Source: Rubrobacter sp. (lineage in GTDB: Bacteria; Actinomycetota; Rubrobacteria; Rubrobacterales; Rubrobacteraceae). Taken from it: DNA of 6,880 nucleotides. Shown piece after piece: positions 1 through 5,400 of the stretch (positions within the stretch are counted from its first letter, which is position 1; each line of letters begins with the position of its first letter). A model generated the notes under the pieces. The model did no database searches, had not been told where the DNA came from, and was given only the letters and a program-made list of their open reading frames with translations. The translations under genes were made by a program, and so were the position numbers. The stretch is taken from NCBI GenBank assembly GCA_016781635.1, contig JADDPY010000522.1:1-6880 (forward strand). Direction: 5' to 3'.

Positions 1-146
1 TGAACCGCTTCGGGGCTCGCACCCGGGGAACCTATTTGAGAGCAGTCCAGATCCTCGCCGGTCCCGGCCTGCTGCGCGAGGGCAGCAGGCGCGATCGCCA
101 GCACGACCATCACACAACACGCCAGTAGCAGTAGTGTCCTTTTCAT
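1..146 (-). CDS. Secreted excalibur-like protein, N-terminal part (runs off the window)
   Basis: Reading leftwards from the ATG at 144-146, 48 codons are open to the window edge. The start is supported by a strong Shine-Dalgarno sequence (AAGGAGGA) just upstream. Residues 1-25 form a classical signal peptide: a basic start (MKR), a Leu/Val/Ala-rich core and an AALA|Q-type cleavage site. The mature part starts with Gln/Gly/Glu-rich sequence and then DLDC, the same kind of entry seen at each repeat of the neighbouring three-repeat protein. The DLDC similarity and the near-identical signal peptide end (APAALAQ) point to a paralogue with excalibur-like repeats, but the acidic DxDxDG part lies outside the window. 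It is transcribed after the larger paralogue, with a 97-bp gap containing a hairpin. Function is unknown beyond export. The secreted nature is well supported; the excalibur assignment is inferred. Confidence 0.72.
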   Translation of the reverse strand, partial: MKRTLLLLACCVMVVLAIAPAALAQQAGTGEDLDCSQIGSPGASPEAV

Positions 147-152
147 AAACCT

Positions 153-160
153 TCCTCCTT
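153..160 (-). promoter_or_regulatory. Ribosome binding site of the partial excalibur-like gene
   Basis: The minus strand reads AAGGAGGA, ending 6 bases before the ATG at 146. It fixes the start of this short partial gene. Confidence 0.7.
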
Positions 161-198
161 CTAGCTCGCAGCTTGTCTGCAAGCATTCGTTTTCATCG

Positions 199-228
199 GC
201 CTCGCGGGCGGCGCACCGTCCGCGAGGC
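199..228 (-). terminator. GC-rich hairpin between the two excalibur-like genes
   Basis: The arms at 199-211 and 216-228 pair over 13 positions, with one G-T wobble, around a 4-base loop (CGCA). The hairpin lies 15 bases after the stop of the three-repeat gene and 52 bases before the next start. No run of T follows on the minus strand (the next bases are CGATGAAAACG), so it could be a weak or partial terminator, or an mRNA-processing or stabilising element that sets different expression of the two genes. Confidence 0.45.
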
Positions 229-243
229 GTCGGTCTCCTCCGG

Positions 244-969
244 TCAGCCCGCTTGAGACCGCGAGCGCCGCCAAGCGGCGAAGCCCAACGTACCGGAACC
301 TACTGCAAGCAGCCCGATAAACGGCAGCGCTTGGGCGAGTGGCTGCGGCGAGGGTACGGTCTGAACCTGCGTCCTGATGGATTCCTGGTTGCTTTCCAGC
401 GCCGGCAAGTTCTCACAAACCAGGTTGTTGCCGTCTTCGTCCAGATTGTTCGGGTCGCTCTCGTCCCGCAGGAAAATCATCTGCGCCTCTTGCTGGTATT
501 CGAAATCGTCGCAGCTCAGGTCGGCGGAGGATCTCGCCTCTGCAACGGGCGTCTTGTCCCTTGCGGCGTCCTTGTACTGCACGGGGACAACCTGGCAGGC
601 GATCCCGTCGTTGTCCACGTCCAACTTGTTCGAGTCGGACGGCTTGGCCTTGAGCCCGGCCTGCGCCGCCTTCTGAGAGGGGAAGTCTATGCAGTCCACG
701 TCCCCGCGGGTCTTGGCCCCAAGGGTGGTACCGTCCTCGGCGCTCCCACCCGGCTTTGCCTCACACGCCTCGCCGTCGCCGTCGGCGTCCAGCTTGGAGG
801 GATCTCCCGACTCGAACAGTGCCTGCGCCCCGGTTCGGGTCGCGAAGTCTGCGCAGTCGAATACGTCCTCTTCCGCGTCTTGTTGCGGGGTATTCTGCGC
901 CAGGGCCGCCGGCGCAAGCGCCAGGATGGCCGTAGCGCAGAGCGCGAACATCACCAGTAGTCGTCTCAT
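244..969 (-). CDS. Secreted, membrane-anchored protein with three excalibur-like repeats
   Basis: The protein has 241 residues. Residues 1-24 are a signal peptide (MRRLL start, hydrophobic core, cleavage AALA|Q). Three repeats follow at about 38-70, 92-126 and 152-186. Each begins with a D/S-Cys-x-Asp-Phe element and ends with an acidic loop and a second Cys, with Cys pairs 39/69, 93/125 and 153/185. The loops LDADGDGEACE and LDVDNDGIACQ match the DxDxDGxxCE signature of the excalibur family, which is thought to bind calcium outside the cell. The third loop (LDEDGNNLVCE) has lost the last Asp and Gly. A Pro/Gln-rich stretch leads to one hydrophobic segment (about 212-232) followed by RRSR, a typical C-terminal anchor with the positive end inside, and there is no LPxTG-like motif. 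The ATG is preceded by AAGGAGG. The gene lies 41 bp after the metzincin-like gene and is probably cotranscribed with it. A role in calcium-dependent surface function or adhesion is inferred only; no enzyme domain is visible. Confidence 0.88.
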   Translation of the reverse strand: MRRLLVMFALCATAILALAPAALAQNTPQQDAEEDVFDCADFATRTGAQALFESGDPSKLDADGDGEACEAKPGGSAEDGTTLGAKTRGDVDCIDFPSQKAAQAGLKAKPSDSNKLDVDNDGIACQVVPVQYKDAARDKTPVAEARSSADLSCDDFEYQQEAQMIFLRDESDPNNLDEDGNNLVCENLPALESNQESIRTQVQTVPSPQPLAQALPFIGLLAVGSGTLGFAAWRRSRSQAG

Positions 970-973
970 GAAG

Positions 974-980
974 CCTCCTT
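974..980 (-). promoter_or_regulatory. Ribosome binding site of the three-repeat excalibur-like gene
   Basis: The minus strand reads AAGGAGG followed by CTTC and the ATG at 969. This near-perfect site supports independent translation of the gene despite its short distance from the upstream stop. Confidence 0.75.
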
Positions 981-1010
981 AACTCGGTACTTCCAAAACT
1001 CCGTTCTCCC

Positions 1011-1442
1011 TTAGCAGCGGCAGATGTTGAACCTCGGATAGTAGGCGCCGTTGTAGGAAGGTCCCCCCTCGTAGTGGGCGAATCCCCTCGAGTGCGCGCG
1101 TTCGTGCCGGTACAGCTTGGAGTAGTCGGTGGAGCCGGCACCCTGGCGGTTCATGTCGCAGGTGTCGTAGGTGATGTAGTGGACGTGGGGTCCGTAAGAT
1201 GCAGCGTTATCGACGTAATGCTTGGTGATCCCGACCACCTCATCGTAGCAAGTGCCCACCACCCCGTTGTACTCCGGCACGTACCTGTTGGAGTCCGGCG
1301 GGGCGAACATGTACCCCGTGGAGGCCGTACTGCTGAACTGGTAGTCGGCTTTCGCTTCGGTCTGCACGCCGACCATGAGCCCCGCGCCCAAGACGAGAGC
1401 CGCCAGAATCTGCGCTCCCCTGCGTTGAATTGCCTCGTTCAC
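1011..1442 (-). CDS. Small secreted metzincin-signature (HExxHxxGxxH) putative metallopeptidase
   Basis: The protein has 143 residues from a GTG start. This start was chosen because AAGGGAG lies 7 bases upstream and a signal peptide begins at once: polar/basic N-terminus with QRR, hydrophobic core LAALVLGAGLMVGV, cleavage AKA|D after residue 32. An upstream ATG at 1529 would add an Arg-rich, non-export-like extension. The mature chain is only about 111 residues. Residues 103-113 read HERAHSRGFAH, a full HExxHxxGxxH zinc signature: His103, His107 and His113 as ligands and Glu104 as general base. A Tyr-Glu-Gly-Gly follows. Cys residues at 65, 95, 141 and 143 could form two disulphides, fitting an exported protein. 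The signature sits 30 residues from the C-terminus and no Met follows it, so the Met-turn of classical metzincins is absent. This may be a minimal or divergent zinc peptidase or a non-peptidase relative. It appears to lead a cluster with the two excalibur-like genes. I recognise no named family. Confidence 0.78.
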   Translation of the reverse strand: MNEAIQRRGAQILAALVLGAGLMVGVQTEAKADYQFSSTASTGYMFAPPDSNRYVPEYNGVVGTCYDEVVGITKHYVDNAASYGPHVHYITYDTCDMNRQGAGSTDYSKLYRHERAHSRGFAHYEGGPSYNGAYYPRFNICRC

Positions 1443-1449
1443 ACTCTCA

Positions 1450-1456
1450 CTCCCTT
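1450..1456 (-). promoter_or_regulatory. Ribosome binding site deciding the GTG start of the metzincin-like gene
   Basis: The minus strand reads AAGGGAG, 7 bases before GTG at 1442. Together with the signal peptide that begins at that GTG, it favours the 143-residue product over a 172-residue one. Confidence 0.6.
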
Positions 1457-1825
1457 TCCTTGTCCTCGATCGATGGGGTCGTGCTTCTCTCTCAGATGTC
1501 CTGCTCTCCTTCCTGAGTTCAGAGGCCAACTCGTCCCCCGAAAGGTCGGGATCGCCTCTTCACGACAAGGTCAGTGTGGCCCGGCGGGACAAGACACACG
1601 TCAACCTCGAAGGATGATGTTTGGTGGCGTGTTGGGCTTTTTCCGACCGCACAAACTCGGCCTTCAACATGCGTCCGGGGGTGAGCCTCCGACCACGCGC
1701 GTCAGCCCGCGGTAGGGTGCTCGGCCTGCTCGGCTACGCGTGCGCCATCGACGGTCGCTACAGCACGAGCGTCCCCATCACGTTGAGTACGTTTGTCTAC
1801 CAGCGGACAGCACGACAGCCCCACC

Positions 1826-1860
1826 CTCCGTAACGGAGCGCAGGTTCGAACCCTCACCGC
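1826..1860 (+). other. Degenerate tRNA/tmRNA 3'-end-like motif (possible remnant or attachment site)
   Basis: CTCCG-TAA-CGGAG forms a small hairpin like a long variable arm. It is followed directly by GCAGGTTCGAACCCT, which looks like a T-arm with the GTTCGAA loop, and then by CACCGCC, like an acceptor 3' side. The T-stem has only three of five pairs, no CCA follows, and no matching 5' acceptor strand was found in the preceding 90 bases. It is therefore not an intact RNA gene. It could be a decayed tRNA or tmRNA end left by an integration event, or chance: GGTTCGAACC is a palindrome and easily arises. Confidence 0.2.
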
Positions 1861-1991
1861 CTGGATAACTTGTGTCCGGTTACTCCTGACCCGAAAACAT
1901 CAGATCCAGAATCCGCTAGCCCCATCGGTCGGTTGCACTTTTCGGACGCGAAGAATGCGACCTATCACTATAAGCAACCGTAGGAAACCCT

Positions 1992-2033
1992 GAGGGGCCC
2001 GCCGGCAGGCGAACACCTGCCGGCGGGCCCCTC
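1992..2033 (-). terminator. Strong hairpin terminator downstream of the macrodomain gene
   Basis: The two arms (1992-2009 and 2016-2033) are perfect 18-bp complements with a 6-base loop. On the minus strand the hairpin starts 53 bases after the macrodomain stop and is followed by AGGGTTTCC, a poor T-tract. On the plus strand a more T-rich tail (GCTTATTTATG) follows, but no plus-strand gene precedes it. It most likely ends the arginine-operon transcript; it may work in both directions. Confidence 0.75.
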
Positions 2034-2086
2034 GGTCCTGCTTATTTATGTTCTGATACGTCCGTGAGCAAGAAGGGCGACGACTA

Positions 2087-2635
2087 TTACCCCAAAGTGT
2101 GGGGGCTCAGCCGCCTGAGTACCCTCTCGTACTCCTCCTGGGTGCGACCGTCGAACAGGACGAAGCGAACGAGCTCCAGCCCGTGCCGTTCGTTCTGCAG
2201 GAACCCTACGACGGTACTCAGGGCCACATCCGCCGCGTCGCGCAAGGGATAGTGGTAAGCACCGGTGGAGAGCGACGGGAAGGCTACGCTCCGTAAGCCG
2301 TTCTCTACGGCTAGCCGTAAGCTGCTGCGGTAGGCGCTCGCCAGTAGGCGGTCCTCGCCGGAGACGCCGTCCCGGTACACGGGACCGACGGCGTGGATGA
2401 CGTAGCGAGCTTCGAGGTTGCCGCCGGTGGTGATGCGGGCCTCGCCCGTGGGGCAGCCGCCGATCTTCCGGCACTCTTCCATGATCTTCGGGCCCCCGGC
2501 GCGGTGGATCGCGCCATCCACCCCTCCACCACCGGCGAGCCCGGAGTTTGCCGCGTTCACGATCGCGTCCGTCGCCTGCTGCGTGATGTCGCCCTGGACC
2601 AATTCCAGCACCGCCCCGCCGAACTCGGCCCTCAC
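2087..2635 (-). CDS. Macrodomain protein (MacroD/YmdB-type ADP-ribosyl hydrolase)
   Basis: The 182-residue protein is a single macrodomain. Visible motifs are QGDIT (14-18), the NAAN core with GGGGVDGAIHRAGG (27-48), PTGEA (62-66), YVIHAVGP (78-85) and the phosphate-binding loop FPSLSTGAYHYP (119-130). These match the MacroD/YmdB group, which removes O-acetyl groups from O-acetyl-ADP-ribose and mono-ADP-ribose from acidic residues of proteins. Length is normal for the family. The start is uncertain: GTG at 2635 gives the listed protein but has no clear ribosome site, and GTG at 2611 is an alternative closer to the usual family N-terminus. It lies 120 bp after argG on the same strand with no convincing promoter between, and ahead of the 1992-2033 hairpin, so it is probably the last gene of the operon. 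A role in arginine metabolism is not established. Confidence 0.9.
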   Translation of the reverse strand: MRAEFGGAVLELVQGDITQQATDAIVNAANSGLAGGGGVDGAIHRAGGPKIMEECRKIGGCPTGEARITTGGNLEARYVIHAVGPVYRDGVSGEDRLLASAYRSSLRLAVENGLRSVAFPSLSTGAYHYPLRDAADVALSTVVGFLQNERHGLELVRFVLFDGRTQEEYERVLRRLSPHTLG

Positions 2636-2755
2636 GACCGAACCCCGGAGGTCGGGGGCAGAGACAAGCCGTGCCCGGGAGCCACTGCGCAGATGCTCCT
2701 CACGGGATTCTTGCGGAGGGAGCGGTTGGGTTGACGCTTCACTTCTACCTCACTG

Positions 2756-3982
2756 CTACTTCGCGGCCGGTCTCTGGCTGCCTTCCACGCCGCCGTTGAC
2801 GCCGGCCCACTGGCGGGCCGGGAGGCCCCAGAGGGCGATGAAGCCGGCGGCGGCGGCCTCGTCGAAGGTGCTGTTGGGATCGTAGGTGGCGAGTTCCTTG
2901 TTGTAGAGGGCGTGGGGGGCGGTGCGCCCGGCCACCGTCGAGGAGCCCTTGTAGAGCTTGAGGCGGACGTTTCCGGTGACGGTCTTCTGGGTCTCGTTGA
3001 CAAAGGCGTCGAGGGCGGTCTTGAGGGGCGTGAACCAGAGACCCTCGTAGGTGAGCTCGGCGTAGCGCTGCTCGACGGTGGACTTGAAGCGGAGGACGTC
3101 CTTGGTGAGGGTCATCGACTCAAGCTCTTTGTGGGCCTGGACGATGGTGAGGGCGGCGGGGCACTCGTAGATCTCACGACTCTTGATGCCGACGAGCCTG
3201 TCCTCGATCATGTCGAGCCGGCCTACCCCGTGCGCCCCCGCGATACCGTTGAGCTCCTCGATAAGCTCGGCGAGCGGGAGGGCTTCGCCGTCGAGGCTGA
3301 CCGGGAGGCCTTCCTCGAAGCCTATCGTCACGTATTGAGGCTCGTTCGGGGCCGCCTCGGGGTCGACGGTCATCTCATAGACATCCGGGGTGGGCTCGTG
3401 GTCGGGGTCCTCGAGGGGCCCGGCCTCGATGGAGCGGCCGAAGAGGTTCTCGTCGACGCTGTAGGGGGATTCCTTGGAAACGGGGACGGGGATGCCGTGC
3501 TCCTCGGCGTAGGCCATCTCCTCCGGGCGGCTCATGTTCCAGTCGCGCACCGGGGCTACCACCGTGAGGTCTGGGGCGATGGAGGCGGTCGTTACGTCGA
3601 AGCGGACCTGATCGTTCCCCTTCCCCGTCGAGCCGTGCGCGATGTGCGTAGCCCCGACCTCACGCGCCACCTCGACGAGCTTCTTCGCGATAAGCGGACG
3701 CCCGAGCGCCGTGAACAGCGGATACTTGCCGCCGTAAAGAGCGTTCGCGCGTATGGCGGGCGCCACGTAATCCTCAGCGAACTCCTTCTTCGCGTCGCGC
3801 ACGAACGCGGCGGTGGCCCCGATCTTGAGCGCCTTCGCCTTCACGTCGACCGCCGGCTCACCCTGACCTAGATCCAGGTACAGCGCGTAGGGCTCCGCTC
3901 CCTGCAGCTCGAACCACTTCAGGCATACGGAGGTGTCCAGCCCCCCGGAGTACGCGAGCACGACCTTCTTGCCTTCTAGCAT
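2756..3982 (-). CDS. argG: Argininosuccinate synthase
   Basis: ArgG joins citrulline and aspartate using ATP to form argininosuccinate, the penultimate step of arginine synthesis in the cytoplasm. The 408-residue protein has the N-type ATP pyrophosphatase P-loop AYSGGLDTS (10-18), the citrulline/ATP-site segment HGSTGKGNDQVRFD (116-129), YSVDENLFGRS (174-184) and the family C-terminal region ending near LYNKELATYDP. Length is normal for the roughly 400-residue bacterial type. The start at ATG 3982 is chosen because GGAGGAGA lies immediately upstream and the P-loop then falls at the usual distance from the N-terminus. A longer frame exists to 4057 but would overlap the preceding gene and has no ribosome site. 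It follows the GNAT-ACT gene by 31 bp in the argC operon. Confidence 0.97.
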   Translation of the reverse strand: MLEGKKVVLAYSGGLDTSVCLKWFELQGAEPYALYLDLGQGEPAVDVKAKALKIGATAAFVRDAKKEFAEDYVAPAIRANALYGGKYPLFTALGRPLIAKKLVEVAREVGATHIAHGSTGKGNDQVRFDVTTASIAPDLTVVAPVRDWNMSRPEEMAYAEEHGIPVPVSKESPYSVDENLFGRSIEAGPLEDPDHEPTPDVYEMTVDPEAAPNEPQYVTIGFEEGLPVSLDGEALPLAELIEELNGIAGAHGVGRLDMIEDRLVGIKSREIYECPAALTIVQAHKELESMTLTKDVLRFKSTVEQRYAELTYEGLWFTPLKTALDAFVNETQKTVTGNVRLKLYKGSSTVAGRTAPHALYNKELATYDPNSTFDEAAAAGFIALWGLPARQWAGVNGGVEGSQRPAAK

Positions 3983-3984
3983 GT

Positions 3985-3991
3985 CTCCTCC
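3985..3991 (-). promoter_or_regulatory. Ribosome binding site deciding the argG start
   Basis: The minus strand reads GGAGGAG, two bases before the ATG at 3982 (GGAGG itself is 4 bases away). It rules out the 25-codon longer start. Confidence 0.75.
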
Positions 3992-4013
3992 AAAATCTTC
4001 GATAGAATGGAAT

Positions 4014-4907
4014 TCACAGAACTTCGTGGCCCCGCTCGCGCAGCACCGACACGGCACGATCTACCCCTTCTTCCTTGACGAGCACGTAGTCCGTGTCGTA
4101 GGTCGAGAGGGCGAAGATGCTCACGCCCGCCTCGGCCAGGGGCGACGCTACCGACGCCAGAACACCGACGGCCGAGAACTCGAACGGCCCCTCCAGCGCG
4201 AGGACGCGCCAGCCCGCCTCGCTCCTCACCCTGACGGGGACGTTCCCCTCCGGACAAACGACCGAGAGCTCGTCCGGAGTGCGCATCACAGAGAAAAGCG
4301 CCGCCTCCGTAGCCCAGCCCGGAACCTCGGAGGAAGGATCCAACCGGCAGACCGCCATGCGCCCGTCGAGCTTCTTGAGCGTTAGGGGAGAACTCGGGCC
4401 CTCGTCGCGGGATAGATCTGCCTTCATCGTCCACGAGGGCTTGCCGAGGCCGGCCTCGGAGACCTTTACGAAGCCGTTCCGCTCGTAGAGCCGCACGGCG
4501 GCCGTGTTCTCCTGCCTGACGCTCAGGCTCAGGGCGCCGAAGCCCCGCGAGCGGGCGAGGTCCATGAGGGCGGGGAGCAGGGCGCCGCCCACGCCCCGGC
4601 CTCGGGCCTCCGGGACCACCCCGATCGCGACCTCCGGCGTCGAGGGGTCGACGAAGCCGTAGCCTGGCTTTTGGGAAGGCATGAGGCGAAACCACGCAGC
4701 CCCCACCCTGTGGCCATCATCAGGGTCGAGGGCCACCACGGCGGCATCTCCCGGGCGTCCCCAGCCTTCGAGGTAGAAAGCTATAGCGGGGTCCGAGAGC
4801 TCGGTGTGTCCGGAGGCCTCGTAGAGCATCTTCCAGAGGAAGTCCAGGTCTTCGGGTGTGCCGGGCCTCACCCGACAGGGCGCCGAAGTTCCGCTCGCCG
4901 GGGCCAA
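4014..4907 (-). CDS. GNAT acetyltransferase fused to a CASTOR-like ACT module
   Basis: The 297-residue protein has two parts. Residues 11-162 form a GNAT acetyltransferase domain: strand 1 CRVRPGTPEDLDFLW, acetyl-CoA motif A IGVVPEARGRGVGG (95-108, RGRGVG pyrophosphate loop) and motif B AAVRLYERNGFVKV (136-149). After a short linker (163-173), residues 174-297 resemble the tandem ACT region of the ACT_7/CASTOR family, with GVLASVASPLAEAGVSIFAL and STYDTDYVLVKEE (248-280). Animal CASTOR1 is an arginine sensor; bacterial members are mostly uncharacterised. The substrate of the GNAT part is not readable from sequence. N-acetylglutamate synthesis with arginine feedback is a reasonable hypothesis given the operon. 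The start is uncertain: TTG 4907 directly follows the argR TAG in the same frame, GTG 4871 is an alternative that trims strand 1, and neither has a ribosome site. Translation may depend on coupling to, or readthrough from, argR. Confidence 0.85.
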   Translation of the reverse strand: MAPASGTSAPCRVRPGTPEDLDFLWKMLYEASGHTELSDPAIAFYLEGWGRPGDAAVVALDPDDGHRVGAAWFRLMPSQKPGYGFVDPSTPEVAIGVVPEARGRGVGGALLPALMDLARSRGFGALSLSVRQENTAAVRLYERNGFVKVSEAGLGKPSWTMKADLSRDEGPSSPLTLKKLDGRMAVCRLDPSSEVPGWATEAALFSVMRTPDELSVVCPEGNVPVRVRSEAGWRVLALEGPFEFSAVGVLASVASPLAEAGVSIFALSTYDTDYVLVKEEGVDRAVSVLRERGHEVL

Positions 4908-5387
4908 CTACTCGATGGTGCCCGCGGGGCGGGTCTTCGCCCGGCAGACATCGGCTATTAGGCCTGCGACCTCCTCCGCGGCCTCAGCGTCGGGCGAGAC
5001 GACAAAGACCGTGTCGAGCCCGGCGACGGTACCCACGACCTTGAGCCCCTTCACCCGATCCAGAACGTTCGCGACGGCGCCCGCGGTCCCGTCGCGGGTG
5101 TGGACGACGACGGTGTTCTGGGCAGCGGTCACCCGCAGGACGAAGCTAGGCAGCACCTCAATGCCGGCCATGTTCGACTCGTGCGGGAGCGCGAGGTAAC
5201 GGTTGCCCACCTTCAACACCCCGAGCTCCGCGAGGTCGCGACTGACGGTCGCCTGCGCGACCTCCACCCCGACCCCCGCAAGGGCCCCGACCACGTCCCC
5301 TTGCGTCCCCAAGGGCTGCTCGGAGATGAGCCTGAGGATGAGGTTCTGGCGGGTACCCTTATCCGCCCCTTCTTGCGTCTTTCCCAT
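4908..5387 (-). CDS. argR: Arginine repressor ArgR
   Basis: ArgR is the hexameric arginine-dependent regulator that binds ARG boxes. The 159-residue protein has an N-terminal winged helix (about 10-66; recognition helix QATVSRDLAELG at 45-56) and a C-terminal ligand/oligomerisation domain (about 80-150) with the GTVAGLDTVFVV segment (119-130). The ATG at 5387 is chosen over a GTG at 5399 because GGAGG lies 5 bases upstream. It starts 13 bases after the argC stop, so the two are cotranscribed and argR is under its own probable operator in front of argC. Oddities: the usual GxDDT pair of the arginine pocket is Leu124-Asp125, and the position often Gln or His after PGxA is Gly103. The stop is TAG, and the next codon in the same frame begins the GNAT-ACT gene. 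Confidence 0.95.
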   Translation of the reverse strand: MGKTQEGADKGTRQNLILRLISEQPLGTQGDVVGALAGVGVEVAQATVSRDLAELGVLKVGNRYLALPHESNMAGIEVLPSFVLRVTAAQNTVVVHTRDGTAGAVANVLDRVKGLKVVGTVAGLDTVFVVSPDAEAAEEVAGLIADVCRAKTRPAGTIE

Positions 5388-5392
5388 CTCGC

Positions 5393-5397
5393 CCTCC
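5393..5397 (-). promoter_or_regulatory. Ribosome binding site deciding the argR start
   Basis: GGAGG on the minus strand lies 5 bases before ATG 5387, inside the short gap after the argC stop. It argues against the GTG at 5399, which would overlap this site. Confidence 0.7.
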
Positions 5398-5400
5398 ACC

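Larger units (their letters stand above)
1443..1991. other. Gene-free stretch upstream of the secreted-protein cluster
   Basis: No reading frame here has a convincing start, ribosome site or recognisable protein. The part next to 1442 must hold the promoter and leader of the secreted-protein cluster. A -35-like TTGACG is present on the minus strand at about 1593-1598, but no good -10 lies at the right distance, so no promoter is called. TGCTCGGC occurs twice in tandem at about 1718-1733. A tRNA/tmRNA-like fragment lies at 1826-1860 and is listed separately. No insertion sequence, CRISPR array or long repeat is seen. Confidence 0.6.

Noticed and set aside
253..960. Plus-strand open frame (about 235 codons) opposite the excalibur-like gene
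   Set aside because: Shadow of a gene that has a signal peptide, repeats and a perfect ribosome site on the other strand.
1775..1860. Complete tRNA gene ending at the GTTCGAA motif
   Set aside because: No 5' acceptor strand, no anticodon arm and a broken T-stem; kept only as a possible fragment.
2731..2759. Plus-strand TTGACG as a promoter
   Set aside because: The hexamer at 17 bases (TGCTAC) is a poor -10, and it points into the antisense of argG.
2912..3871. Plus-strand open frame (about 319 codons) opposite argG
   Set aside because: Gly/Val/Asp-rich antisense shadow of argG without a ribosome site or recognisable motif.
3976..4695. Minus-strand open frame (about 239 codons) overlapping the GNAT-ACT gene
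   Set aside because: Arg/Gly-rich low-complexity translation in a wrong frame; the GNAT and ACT motifs are in the other frame.
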